Source of the DNA: Deltaproteobacteria bacterium
GTDB lineage: Bacteria > Desulfobacterota > Binatia > HRBIN30
Assembly: GCA_016200585.1 (NCBI GenBank)
Contig: JACQEN010000054.1
Location: 1 to 33,544, forward strand
Length of the DNA: 33,544 nt
Direction: 5' to 3'
Positions 22,850-30,877 of the stretch are shown in pieces (position 1 is the stretch's first letter; every line of letters starts with the position of its first letter). A program made the translations under genes and the position numbers. The notes under the pieces were generated by a model that was not told the DNA's origin, ran no database searches, and saw nothing but the letters and a program-made list of their open reading frames with translations.

Positions 22850-23719
22850 GTGAATAAGCACGGCATGAAGGCGTTCATCAGCGTCGACATGGAAGGCATC
22901 TCGGGTCTGGTGCGCTGGGCCGACGTGGTCACGAACGGGTTGGACTTCGCCCGTAACCGTCGTTTCATGACCAACGACGCCAACGCGGCGATTGCCGGCG
23001 CCTTCGACGGCGGCGCCACCGAGGTCGTCGTCGAGGAGAACCACGGCATCGAAGAGCTGTGCGACTTGCTGCTCGACGAAATCGACCCGCGGTGCCGCGT
23101 CGTACGCGGTGCCGGGCGGCCGACGGCAACCACCATGGCGGCGCTCGACGCCTCGGTCGGCGTTGTCTTGTTCGTCGGTCACCATGCCCGTGCCGGTTCG
23201 CGACCCGGCATCATGGCGCACACCGTCTCCTACCAGCAGTTCAAGGCCGTTCGCGTCAACGGTCGCGATTGCGGCGAAGCGGAGATCTTCACCATCCGTG
23301 CCGGCGAGCTCGGCGTGCCGGCGGGAATGATCAGCGGCGATCAGGTGGTCATCGGGCAACTGCGGGAACGGGCGCCGTGGGTTGAAGGTGTCGAAGTCAA
23401 ACGCGCCCTGTCGAACGTCGCGGGGGACGTCATTCCTCCGGCTCAGACGGCCGCAATGATCCGCGTTGCCTCGCGCCGCGCCGTCGAGCGTGCACGCGCC
23501 GGCGACCTCTTCGTCTACCGCGACGAACCATCGCCTTACCGAATCGAAGTCGAGCTGCGACACGATCCAGGTCAAGAGCTGCTCGACAACCTGTCGAAGC
23601 TGTCCGAGTTCCAGGTCAATGGCCGCACCGTCTGCACGGAAACGGGCGACATGGATCTCGGCTTCCGCCGCATCGCCTACCTGGGCTACGCCAATCAACC
23701 GGGTGTCTTGCGCTATTGA
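22850..23719 (+). CDS. M55-family D-aminopeptidase (DppA-like)
   Basis: This is a 289-residue zinc peptidase related to Bacillus DppA, which releases N-terminal D-amino acids from peptides. The SxDxEG signature is seen as SVDMEG (11-16), giving the first metal ligands. VEENHGIEEL (His65), LFVGHHARAG (His111/112) and CGEAEIF (Glu143/145) supply the others. GTG 22850 has a GGGGTGGG stretch upstream; ATG 22865 is the alternative and gives the usual family N-terminus MKAFISVDMEG, with no ribosome binding site of its own. The gene is alone on its strand, divergent from the carboxylesterase, and followed by a 600-bp gap. Role in peptidoglycan fragment or peptide recycling is inference. Confidence 0.87.
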   Translation: MNKHGMKAFISVDMEGISGLVRWADVVTNGLDFARNRRFMTNDANAAIAGAFDGGATEVVVEENHGIEELCDLLLDEIDPRCRVVRGAGRPTATTMAALDASVGVVLFVGHHARAGSRPGIMAHTVSYQQFKAVRVNGRDCGEAEIFTIRAGELGVPAGMISGDQVVIGQLRERAPWVEGVEVKRALSNVAGDVIPPAQTAAMIRVASRRAVERARAGDLFVYRDEPSPYRIEVELRHDPGQELLDNLSKLSEFQVNGRTVCTETGDMDLGFRRIAYLGYANQPGVLRY

Positions 23720-24317
23720 ATTCCTCGTCGTGGGCTTTGCCGGTGAAGCTCGGAATTTACGATGGCGCACGCAGATGCCATATCGAGATGCACTGCGTCG
23801 GCTCGATTCTCACCAACGGAGCTCCGGCAAATCGGCGATGCGGTAACGCAGCGTCAAGAGCCGCGTTTGGATGACGCGCTGTGACTGCGAACTTGCTTGG
23901 GCACCCGCTACTCCATGGGTTCAGCCGTTACCGCGCGTGTAACGGCACGACTCCTGCTTTGGTAACGCGGCGGAGGAACGACGCACGGAAGCTAAGCGCA
24001 GCCATCCGCGCGACGGGAGGAGAATATCATAGCGGTGTTTGCCACTGGAGCTGGCCGAGTGGTGTGTGGTGATTCTGGCGGCCGCCTTGAGAACTCTTCG
24101 GAGCTTCGGCTCCAAAATAATTTGGCTTCGCCCGAAGCCATCTAAGGGGACAGGCCAACTTTGCCCCCCGCGCCTCGCTGAGAAGGCCTGTCCCCCTCTC
24201 CTCCGGAAGCGATTGCTTCCGGATGCGGGTTCACGTCGCGCCGGAGAGAGCTCCGCATCGTGCAACCCCCTCTGACCTGGGTTGCGTCAGCAGCGTTGCC
24301 GTGAAACCTGTGACGCC
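23720..24317. other. 598-bp gap with a cluster of hairpins
   Basis: No gene is supported on either strand. Hairpins seen: TGCG-GTAA-CGCA near 23835, GCCGTTAC-N7-GTAACGGC (23924-23946), GGAGC-TTCG-GCTCC (24100-24113), TGGCTTCG-CC-CGAAGCCA (about 24123-24140), GGGGACAGGCC paired with GGCCTGTCCCC (24146-24156 with 24185-24195), and TCCGGAAGC-GATT-GCTTCCGGA (24202-24223). The GGGGACAG/CTGTCCCC head is of the kind found in REP palindromes of many environmental bacteria. It could be a group of REP-type repeats, remains of a mobile element, or a structured RNA. Confidence 0.55.
24146..24195. repeat. GGGGACAGGCC palindrome (REP-type)
   Basis: Perfect 11-bp arms GGGGACAGGCC (24146-24156) and GGCCTGTCCCC (24185-24195) surround a 28-nt loop rich in C. 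The motif's GGGGACAG head is characteristic of REP sequences associated with RAYT transposases; no RAYT gene is present in this window. Confidence 0.5.
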
Positions 24318-25172
24318 ATGTCACGACAACCGCGCGACCGCTTCCTGATCGCCAACCGCCTGAAGCTACACCTTCTCGAATGGGGCGACGGCGACGACGT
24401 CGTGCTCCTGCTGCACGGATTCCTCGAGCACGCGCACGCCTGGGATTTCGTTGCGTCGTTGCTCGCTGATACCGGCTATCGCGTCTTCGCCCTCGACTGG
24501 CGGGGGCATGGGGATTCCGAATGGGTCGGAGCCGGCGGCTACTACCACTTCATCGACTATGTCGCCGACCTTGCCGATCTCGTTCCGCAGCTCGGCGAGC
24601 AGGTCCGCCTCGTTGCCCACTCGATGGGTGGCGGTGCAGCGATTCTCTACGCCGGAGCGCAGCCGCAACGCCTGCGCTCCTTGGCTACGATCGAAGGTTT
24701 AGGAATGCCGGAATTCGAACCGGCGTCGATCGTCGAGCGGGTCACCGGCTGGCTCGACGATTTGCAACGCGTCGCACGACGTGAGCCCAAGGCCGTCGAC
24801 CTCGACCTGGCCGTCGCCGGCTATCGCCAGCGCTTCCCGCGCTTCGCGCCGGAAGCGGCCCGACACATCGTCGAGCACAACACGCGCGACGTCGATGGCA
24901 CACGGCAGTGGAAGTTCGACCCGCTGCATCAGACCCGCGCGCCCATACCGACACCTCTCAGCTATGCCCGGGCCTTCTGGCAACGCGTCGCCTGCCCGAC
25001 GTTGTACATCGACGGCAGCGAAAGCTTCTTGCGTCTGCCGGGCGCAGAGCTGGAGGAGCGGCTACAGGTGTTGCGAGCGCGGCATCTGACGATTGCCGGG
25101 GCCGGACATCATCCACATGTCGAACAACCCGAATCCACGGCTCGCGGCCTGATCGAGCTCATGCGCGGCTAG
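24318..25172 (+). CDS. Alpha/beta hydrolase
   Basis: This is a 284-residue alpha/beta-fold hydrolase. LLLHGFLEHAHAWD supplies the oxyanion HG segment, ALDWRGHGDSEW the strand before the elbow, VAHSMGGGAAI the nucleophile Ser in the G/H-x-S-x-G elbow, and GAGHHPHVEQP the C-terminal catalytic His. The cap region between is helical. The fold covers esterases, C-C hydrolases, epoxide hydrolases and haloperoxidase-like proteins; which applies here is not visible. ATG 24318 gives the usual N-terminal length. The stop codon TAG at 25170-25172 overlaps the stop of the convergent MoaD/ThiS-like gene in the four bases CTAG. Confidence 0.86.
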   Translation: MSRQPRDRFLIANRLKLHLLEWGDGDDVVLLLHGFLEHAHAWDFVASLLADTGYRVFALDWRGHGDSEWVGAGGYYHFIDYVADLADLVPQLGEQVRLVAHSMGGGAAILYAGAQPQRLRSLATIEGLGMPEFEPASIVERVTGWLDDLQRVARREPKAVDLDLAVAGYRQRFPRFAPEAARHIVEHNTRDVDGTRQWKFDPLHQTRAPIPTPLSYARAFWQRVACPTLYIDGSESFLRLPGAELEERLQVLRARHLTIAGAGHHPHVEQPESTARGLIELMRG

Positions 25173-25453
25173 GTATTTCTCGCTTCTGCGCCGCAACCGC
25201 CGCTGAGAGCTTGCAGGATCTGCACGTCGTCCATCGGGTTCAGCAGCGTGTTCAGGTCGCGTATCGCTTCGTGATTGACGAAGATGCGCATATGCTGGCG
25301 GATGCGATCTTGTTCGTCGACGATGCGGAAGCGGATTCCGGGAAACGCCGCATCGAGGGCTACGAGAAGTTGAGCCACACTTGCACCGTCCGCTTCGACC
25401 GCGGCTTGGCCCGAGGTGTACGATCGTAGCGGCGTTGCGAGCAGGACACGCAT
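25169..25453 (-). CDS. MoaD/ThiS-family ubiquitin-like protein with C-terminal extension
   Basis: This is a 94-residue beta-grasp protein. It has the sulfur-carrier layout: VLLATPLRSYTSGQ, the helix VAQLLVALDAAFPGIRFRIVDE, HMRIFVNHEAIRDL and MDDVQILQALSGG. In MoaD and ThiS the Gly-Gly is the C-terminus that becomes adenylated and thiocarboxylated; here Gly85-Gly86 is followed by eight more residues (CGAEARNT), so it would need trimming or does another job. Its start overlaps the stop of the upstream BNR-repeat gene (TGATG), meaning coupled translation. This gene pairing is one I associate with other bacterial genomes too. No moaE, moeB or thiF lies nearby. Confidence 0.82.
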   Translation of the reverse strand: MRVLLATPLRSYTSGQAAVEADGASVAQLLVALDAAFPGIRFRIVDEQDRIRQHMRIFVNHEAIRDLNTLLNPMDDVQILQALSGGCGAEARNT

Positions 25454-26703
25454 CACGCCATCGTCACGGCCGATACCGAGTAGATCTCCGGCAGATGCGC
25501 GGCGATCTGTTTCCAAGTGCCGCCCTCGTTGGAGCTCATCCACAGCTCGCCCCCGGTGGTTCCGAAGTAGAGGCCGAGGGGCTGCTGCGTATCGCAACAA
25601 AAGGCCTGGCGCTTGACGGTAAACCAGCCTTGCTGGCGCGGCAGGCCGCGATCCTGACGTTGCCAACTGCGGCCGGCGTCGCTGGTTCGGTAGGCTGCCG
25701 GGCGACCGTCCGGGCTGGTGCGCGGCCAAACCATCGTTCCGTCCATCGGGAAAACCCAGGCGGTGTCCGGATCGCGCGGGTGCGCGATGATGCCGAAGCC
25801 GATGTCGCCGACTTCCGCCGGCATATTCTTTCCGATCCGTTCCCAAGCATCGTCAGGGCGATCGATGCGGTAGATGCCGCAATGGTTCTGCTGGTAGAGG
25901 CGATCGGGCCTCTGCGGACAAAGACCGAGACAGTGCGCGTCCTGCCCATACTCGGGATAAGGATCCGGCAGGAAATTGGCTTCGACGCCACGATTCAACG
26001 GCTTCCACGACCGGCCTTTGTCGATGCTTTCGAAGACGCCGGCCGTCGAGGTTGCAATGTAGAGGTGCGCCGCGTCGCGCGGATCGATGACGATCTGGTT
26101 GAGCAAGGCACCGTCCGGAGTTCCCGAATCGGCGGGAACCCACTTCGGGTACATCGGATTCTCGTTCCAACCGTCGATGCTTTCCCAAGTCGCACCATGG
26201 TCGGAGCTGCGAAACAGACCCGGCGGCGAGGTTCCCGCCCACCACACCGCCGGCTCGGTCTCGTGCCCGGGCGTGAGCCAAAACGTATGGCTGACAGCAC
26301 GGGCGCTTTGGCCGTCCGCTTGTTTGGAGAAAGCCGGCGGCCGTTTGGATTCGACCCACGACTTGCCGCAATCGGTCGACGTGTAGATCGTCGGTCCGAG
26401 ATGGCCGGTCTTGGCAGCCATTACAATGGTACGCCGGTCACGCGGATCGAGAACCACGTGGTTGATGATGTGCCCGAGGAATTGCGGTCCTTCGACGCTC
26501 CAGCTCGCGCGCCGTGCATCGCCATGGAGAAACCACACGCCCTTGCGCGTCCCCACCAGCAGCGTCACGTCGTCGGCCACCGTCCGCGCTCGCAGTCGCG
26601 TTTTGAGATGACGGCGCGGCGGCTTGCGCTGCTTGCCTGCCGAAACCGCCCTCCTGGTCTTACCCGCGGCTCGCCGGTTCTTCGTCTTACTCGTACCCTT
26701 CAT
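25453..26703 (-). CDS. BNR/Asp-box beta-propeller protein (sialidase-like)
   Basis: This is a 416-residue beta-propeller with at least five Asp-box repeats of the S-x-D-x-G-x-x-W type: STDCGKSW, SSDHGATW, SIDKGRSW, TSDAGRSW and SSNEGGTW. A very basic N-terminal tail of about 40 residues (many Lys and Arg) precedes the propeller; it is not a clear secretion signal. Proteins like this are often annotated as exo-alpha-sialidase or glycosyl hydrolase, but the Asp boxes only show the fold and I see no convincing sialidase catalytic set (Arg triad/Tyr/Asp). The ATG at 26703 has GGGGAGAA upstream. It is translationally coupled to the MoaD/ThiS-like gene, so the two probably work together in an unknown process. 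Confidence 0.82.
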   Translation of the reverse strand: MKGTSKTKNRRAAGKTRRAVSAGKQRKPPRRHLKTRLRARTVADDVTLLVGTRKGVWFLHGDARRASWSVEGPQFLGHIINHVVLDPRDRRTIVMAAKTGHLGPTIYTSTDCGKSWVESKRPPAFSKQADGQSARAVSHTFWLTPGHETEPAVWWAGTSPPGLFRSSDHGATWESIDGWNENPMYPKWVPADSGTPDGALLNQIVIDPRDAAHLYIATSTAGVFESIDKGRSWKPLNRGVEANFLPDPYPEYGQDAHCLGLCPQRPDRLYQQNHCGIYRIDRPDDAWERIGKNMPAEVGDIGFGIIAHPRDPDTAWVFPMDGTMVWPRTSPDGRPAAYRTSDAGRSWQRQDRGLPRQQGWFTVKRQAFCCDTQQPLGLYFGTTGGELWMSSNEGGTWKQIAAHLPEIYSVSAVTMA

Positions 26704-26931
26704 GCGTTCTCCCCGATGTTTGCTTTTCGCTCTTCACAGATCCGCCCGGCTGCTGTCAACCGCAACGGCTCGCCCGGCGGGCTCCTTCATCCTTGGAGAC
26801 GAACGACGGCAGGCGAAATCGACACGGCGGACCAATCTCGGCGAATTTGGCTCGCATTCGACAGCGCTGCATTCTCTTGACTCAAGCAGCGCAAACCTCG
26901 AAGGTCGCTCCACAAAAAAAGAGGAGCGTTC
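26704..26931. other. Divergent promoter region
   Basis: No gene is seen. The region separates the divergent BNR-repeat and LLM oxidoreductase genes. It contains a TTGACT box within the palindrome CTTGACTCAAG near 26877 and a poly-A stretch just before the GAGGAG ribosome binding site of the LLM gene. A matching -10 is not evident. Confidence 0.35.
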
Positions 26932-27933
26932 ATGGCCGGTAAAATCGGTATCGTCCCGTTCTGGAAGCAATACGATCGTAAGTCGGTGCTGCGCGCGGCG
27001 CAGCTTGCGGAGGACCTCGGTTACGACTCGATCTGGATTCCCGAGGCCTGGGGATACGAGCAATTCCAGTTGCTCACCGAGATTGCCGTGCACACCAAAC
27101 GCATCAAGCTGGCCACCGGTATCGTCAACATCTTCAGCCGCACGGCTGGGCTGTTGGCCATGAGCGCCGCGACGTTGGACGAGATCTCCGAAGGCCGCGT
27201 CATCCTCGGGCTCGGCACCAGCGGCAAGATCGTCGTGGAGAATTTCCACGGCGTGCCCTACAAGAAGCCGCTGACGCGCATGCGCGAGACCGTCGGCATT
27301 CTGCGCACGCTGTGGCGCGGCGAGCGGATGCGTCCCGATCACAGCACGCTGTTCGAAGCCCATCCCTTCAAGTTGGAGATGAAGCCGCTGCGCTCGGACA
27401 TCCCGGTGTACATCGCCTCATTGCAGGACAAGGCGATTCAAGAGATCGGCCGCGTTGCCGACGGCTGGGTGCCGACCTTCTGGCCCTACAAGCATTTGCG
27501 CGACGGTATCAAGATGATCGAAGTCGGAGCACGCGAAGCCGGGCGCGATGCATCGAAGATCGAGGTCGCACCGTTCGTCGGCATCATCCCGATGGACGAC
27601 GTCGCCATGGCGCGCTCGCTGCTCAAACCGACGGTGTCGTTCTACATCGGCGGCATGGGGACCTACTACCATGCGCTCTTCTGCCGCTACGGCTTCGAAG
27701 AGAATGCCAACCACGTGCGCGAGCTTTACAATAACAACCGTCGCCAGGAAGCCAGCGCCGCGGTCAGCGACGACCTGATCGACCAGATCGCCATCTGCGG
27801 GTCGCCCGATCACTGCCGTGAGAAACTCGCCGAGTGGCGCCAGAACGGCGTCGGCACAGCCTTGATGAACTTGCCGACCGGTATGCCGTTCGAGATGACC
27901 GAACAGCTGTTGCGCACGATGGCGCCGAAGTAA
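26932..27933 (+). CDS. LLM-class flavin-dependent oxidoreductase (luciferase-like, F420 or FMN)
   Basis: This is a 333-residue TIM-barrel oxidoreductase of the bacterial luciferase-like superfamily. AAQLAEDLGYDSIWIPEAWGYE (split by strand 2) and ATGIVNIFSRTAGLLAMSAATLDEISEGRVILGLGTSG are classic positions in this family, and the later IPVYIASLQDKAIQEIGRVADGWVP is the flavin-phosphate region. F420-dependent members (methylene-H4MPT reductase-like) and FMN-dependent monooxygenases share these motifs, so the cofactor is not decided here. GAGGAG precedes the ATG. It is followed at 107 bp by a GPH-type symporter and then a P450, a grouping that suggests catabolism of a hydrophobic or terpenoid substrate. 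Confidence 0.88.
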   Translation: MAGKIGIVPFWKQYDRKSVLRAAQLAEDLGYDSIWIPEAWGYEQFQLLTEIAVHTKRIKLATGIVNIFSRTAGLLAMSAATLDEISEGRVILGLGTSGKIVVENFHGVPYKKPLTRMRETVGILRTLWRGERMRPDHSTLFEAHPFKLEMKPLRSDIPVYIASLQDKAIQEIGRVADGWVPTFWPYKHLRDGIKMIEVGAREAGRDASKIEVAPFVGIIPMDDVAMARSLLKPTVSFYIGGMGTYYHALFCRYGFEENANHVRELYNNNRRQEASAAVSDDLIDQIAICGSPDHCREKLAEWRQNGVGTALMNLPTGMPFEMTEQLLRTMAPK

Positions 27934-28040
27934 GCCGTCGGTTCCTGAAGACGACGGGGAGAACCGCAGCCCTCCGCCAAACCAAGCGAAGCACCAATCT
28001 AGCGCACGACTTTTCCACCGACTCGCGATAGAACCCGCGC

Positions 28041-29450
28041 GTGCTCACGACGGGCTCGAGCTCTTCGACCGCCACACGGCAAAGCAATCTGCCGATGCAG
28101 GCGATGGTCGGCTACGGCACCGGCAACTTTGCCTTTTCACTGCTCGGACTCGTAGTCGCGGTCAATTTGCAGTTCTTCTACACCGACTACGTCGGGTTGT
28201 CCGCCGGCCTGGTATCGTGGGCGCTGCTGGTGGCACGGCTGTTCGACGCTTTCGTCGATCCATTGATGGGTTTTCTCTCCGACCGCACCAACACTCGCTT
28301 CGGCCGGCGGCGGCCGTACATCGTCGGCTCCGCAATCCCGTTGGGCTTGGCCTTCTACTACCTGTTCGCGCCGCCCGTGGTCGCCGATCCGACCCAGCAT
28401 CAGGGCGTGTTGCTGCTCTACATGTCGAGCCTGTACACGCTGACCTACTTCATCTGGACGATCGGCGCGATTCCCTACTACAGTCTCGGCGCTGAGCTCA
28501 CCGACGACTACCACGAACGCACCCGCCTCATCTCGGTGCGCGAGTTCATGGGGCTCGCCGGTCTGCTGGCAGCCACGATCCTGCCGGCGTACTTGATCCA
28601 TCTCTACGGCGGACGCGACGGCTACGCCGCCATGGGTGCGATTCTCGGCATATCGACCGCGCTCTTCCTGCTCGTATCCGGCGTCGCCGTCGGCGAGCGA
28701 CCGGAGTTTCAGGGGCGGCCGTGGATGAACCCATACGCCGGCATCGCCGCGACGTTGCGCAACCAGCAGTTTCGGGTCCTGCTCATCGCCTTTGCTCTCA
28801 GCGCCATCGCTGGTGCCGTACCCGCCGTGCTGGTCATCTACATCGCCGTCTATATCATCGGCACGCCGGCCTGGTGGGCCGCTTCGATTCCGGATTGGCT
28901 GCCGACCTGGTCGTACTATCTGCTGCTCTACTTTCTCTGCGGCGCGCTGTCGCTGCCGGCCTGGAACCGCGTCGCCGCCGACTACGGCAAGAAGGCAACG
29001 TGGGGCGTCGCCATCGTCCTCGCCACGTTCACCAGCGCCGCTTGCTTCTGGCTGTCGGACGGAACCGTCGGCTATTTCTCGCTGCTGCTGATCCTCGGTG
29101 GCGTGAGCTTCGGCAACTATCAAACGCTACCGCCGTCGATGGTCGCCGACCTGATCGACCACGACGAGATGAACACCGGCGGCCGTCGTGAGGGCGCCTA
29201 CTTCGCCCTGTGGTCATTCGCCATCAAAGCCGCCAACGCCGTCACCGGATTCGCAGCGTTGCAAGTCCTTGAACACGTCGGCTACACGCCGGGCGTTGCC
29301 CAAAGCGAGACCGTGAAACTGTGGATGCTATGGATGTATTCCTGGTTCCCGGCGATCTTCTATCTGCTGTCGGGAATCGTTCTGGCGCGCTTCCGCTTCA
29401 CCCGCGCCGACCTCGACGAAGCGCAACGGCGCATCGGACGCGCTGCCTGA
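28041..29450 (+). CDS. GPH/MelB-type sugar:cation symporter (MFS)
   Basis: This is a 469-residue membrane protein with about twelve helices. The helix-2 motif LFDAFVDPLMGFLSDRT and the loop NTRFGRRRPYIVGSA mark the glycoside-pentoside-hexuronide:cation symporter family. AIPYYSLGAELTDDYHERTRL lies between helices 4 and 5, and the C-terminal half contains SMVADLIDHDEMNTGGRREGAYFALW, also typical. Such proteins import glycosides or related solutes with sodium or protons. The GTG at 28041 is the longest start; ATG 28095 is possible. Neither has a clear ribosome binding site. Members of this family in environmental bacteria are also found beside lipid-degradation genes, so a sugar substrate is not assured. 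Confidence 0.85.
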   Translation: MLTTGSSSSTATRQSNLPMQAMVGYGTGNFAFSLLGLVVAVNLQFFYTDYVGLSAGLVSWALLVARLFDAFVDPLMGFLSDRTNTRFGRRRPYIVGSAIPLGLAFYYLFAPPVVADPTQHQGVLLLYMSSLYTLTYFIWTIGAIPYYSLGAELTDDYHERTRLISVREFMGLAGLLAATILPAYLIHLYGGRDGYAAMGAILGISTALFLLVSGVAVGERPEFQGRPWMNPYAGIAATLRNQQFRVLLIAFALSAIAGAVPAVLVIYIAVYIIGTPAWWAASIPDWLPTWSYYLLLYFLCGALSLPAWNRVAADYGKKATWGVAIVLATFTSAACFWLSDGTVGYFSLLLILGGVSFGNYQTLPPSMVADLIDHDEMNTGGRREGAYFALWSFAIKAANAVTGFAALQVLEHVGYTPGVAQSETVKLWMLWMYSWFPAIFYLLSGIVLARFRFTRADLDEAQRRIGRAA

Positions 29451-29557
29451 CCCACGTTGAGTGTCGGGGCAGCACCGGCGCTCCCAGCCTGCCTGGCCGG
29501 TCTGAGAAAAATTTCGATCTGTTGCTCTTCGCTCTTGATCCGCGCCGCCGATCCGAA

Positions 29558-29577
29558 TACCAAACATCTGTTTGGTA
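29558..29577. promoter_or_regulatory. Perfect 20-bp palindrome, TetR-type operator
   Basis: TACCAAACA (29558-29566) and TGTTTGGTA (29569-29577) form perfect 9-bp arms around a TC spacer. It lies 53 bp upstream of the P450 start, is AT-rich in a GC-rich setting, and has the length and symmetry of a TetR-family operator. No regulator gene is nearby, so the repressor would be encoded elsewhere. Confidence 0.65.
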
Positions 29578-29630
29578 GATATGAGCTGGCGCAGGACAGC
29601 TTTCCGGCGGCAGCGAGGATGGAGAACGAC

Positions 29631-30857
29631 ATGCAACTCAGCGACGTGAACTTGACCGATCCGGATTTGTTCCAACAAGGCACTCCACACGAGATGTTCC
29701 GCGTGTTGCGGCACGAAGCTCCCGTCTATTGGCATCCGGAACCCGACGGCCCGGGGTTCTGGGCCATCAGCAAGTACCACGATCTGAAATGGGTCTCGAA
29801 AAATCCCGGTTTATTCTCGTCGCACCGGCAAGGAACTCTGCGCGCCGACCCGGCGCCCCATGATCTGCCGGCCATCCAATCCATCATGCTGAACATGGAT
29901 CCGCCCCAACACCGGCAATACCGCACCCTGGTCAGCCAGGCGTTTACGCCGCGCATCATCGACAACCTGCAGGGCAGCATCCGCAACATGGTGCGCAAGA
30001 TCATCAACGGCGTGATCGAGCGCGGCGAATGTGACTTCGTCGAGGAGGTGGCGGCACTCCTGCCGCTCGAGGTAATCTGCGAGATGATGGGGGTGCCGGA
30101 AGAGGATCGGCGCAACATCTACGCACTCGGCAACAAGATGGTCGGCATCGACGACCCGGATCTTCAAGGCGACAGCCCCCTGCTTCCGGGCGATGCCATG
30201 GCCGCCTTCAGTGAGATGTTCGTGTACGCCAGCAATCTGTGGAAGCGTACCCACGACAACCACACCGACAACTTGGGAACGGCGCTGATCAACGCCGAGC
30301 TCGACGGGCGCAAGCTCGACGAGATGGAGTTCAATTTCTTCTTCCTGCTGCTGCTCATTGCCGGCAACGAGACGACCCGCACCGTCACCAGCAACGGCAT
30401 GATCACGCTGCTCGAAAATCCCGACCAGCTGCGCGACCTCGAACGGGATCCCAGCCTGGTGCCGAGCGCCGTCGAAGAAATCCTGCGCTTCGCGCCCGCC
30501 GTCCACACCTTCCGCCGCACCGCCACGACAGACACCGAGCTGCGCGGCCAGACCATTCGCAGCAACGACAAGCTGCTGCTGTGGTATCCGTCGGCAAACC
30601 GCGATGAGGAAATCTTCGACGCCCCGGACCACTTCAACGTCCGCCGCAGCCCCAATGACCACGTCGCCTTCGGTTTCGGCGAGCACTACTGCCTCGGCGC
30701 CAACCTCGCCCGGCTTGAGCTGCAGGAAGTCTTTCGCGGCATCGTCACGCGCTTCCGCGACATGGAGACGACTGCCAAGCCGCGGCGGCTGCGGTCATGC
30801 TTCATCAACGGCGTAAAGGAAATGCAGGTCCGCTTCCGTCCGGGTCCAATCGAGTAG
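29631..30857 (+). CDS. Cytochrome P450 (bacterial class I type)
   Basis: This is a 408-residue soluble haem-thiolate monooxygenase. The helix-C H-x-x-x-R segment is MDPPQHRQYRTLVSQAFTPR, the I-helix oxygen-activating motif is AGNETTR (244-250, with Glu in place of the usual Asp), the E-x-x-R motif is EEILR (282-286), and the haem loop is FGFGEHYCLG with the ligand Cys354. The sequence style (LLLWYPSANRDEEIF) resembles CYP125/124/142-type enzymes that hydroxylate steroids, terpenoids or branched lipids. ATG 29631 is chosen because GGAG sits six bases upstream; ATG 29619 would add four residues. A TetR-type palindrome lies upstream. No ferredoxin or ferredoxin reductase gene is adjacent, so redox partners are elsewhere. 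Confidence 0.92.
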   Translation: MQLSDVNLTDPDLFQQGTPHEMFRVLRHEAPVYWHPEPDGPGFWAISKYHDLKWVSKNPGLFSSHRQGTLRADPAPHDLPAIQSIMLNMDPPQHRQYRTLVSQAFTPRIIDNLQGSIRNMVRKIINGVIERGECDFVEEVAALLPLEVICEMMGVPEEDRRNIYALGNKMVGIDDPDLQGDSPLLPGDAMAAFSEMFVYASNLWKRTHDNHTDNLGTALINAELDGRKLDEMEFNFFFLLLLIAGNETTRTVTSNGMITLLENPDQLRDLERDPSLVPSAVEEILRFAPAVHTFRRTATTDTELRGQTIRSNDKLLLWYPSANRDEEIFDAPDHFNVRRSPNDHVAFGFGEHYCLGANLARLELQEVFRGIVTRFRDMETTAKPRRLRSCFINGVKEMQVRFRPGPIE

Positions 30858-30877
30858 ACGAACCTTTCGGACAACAC

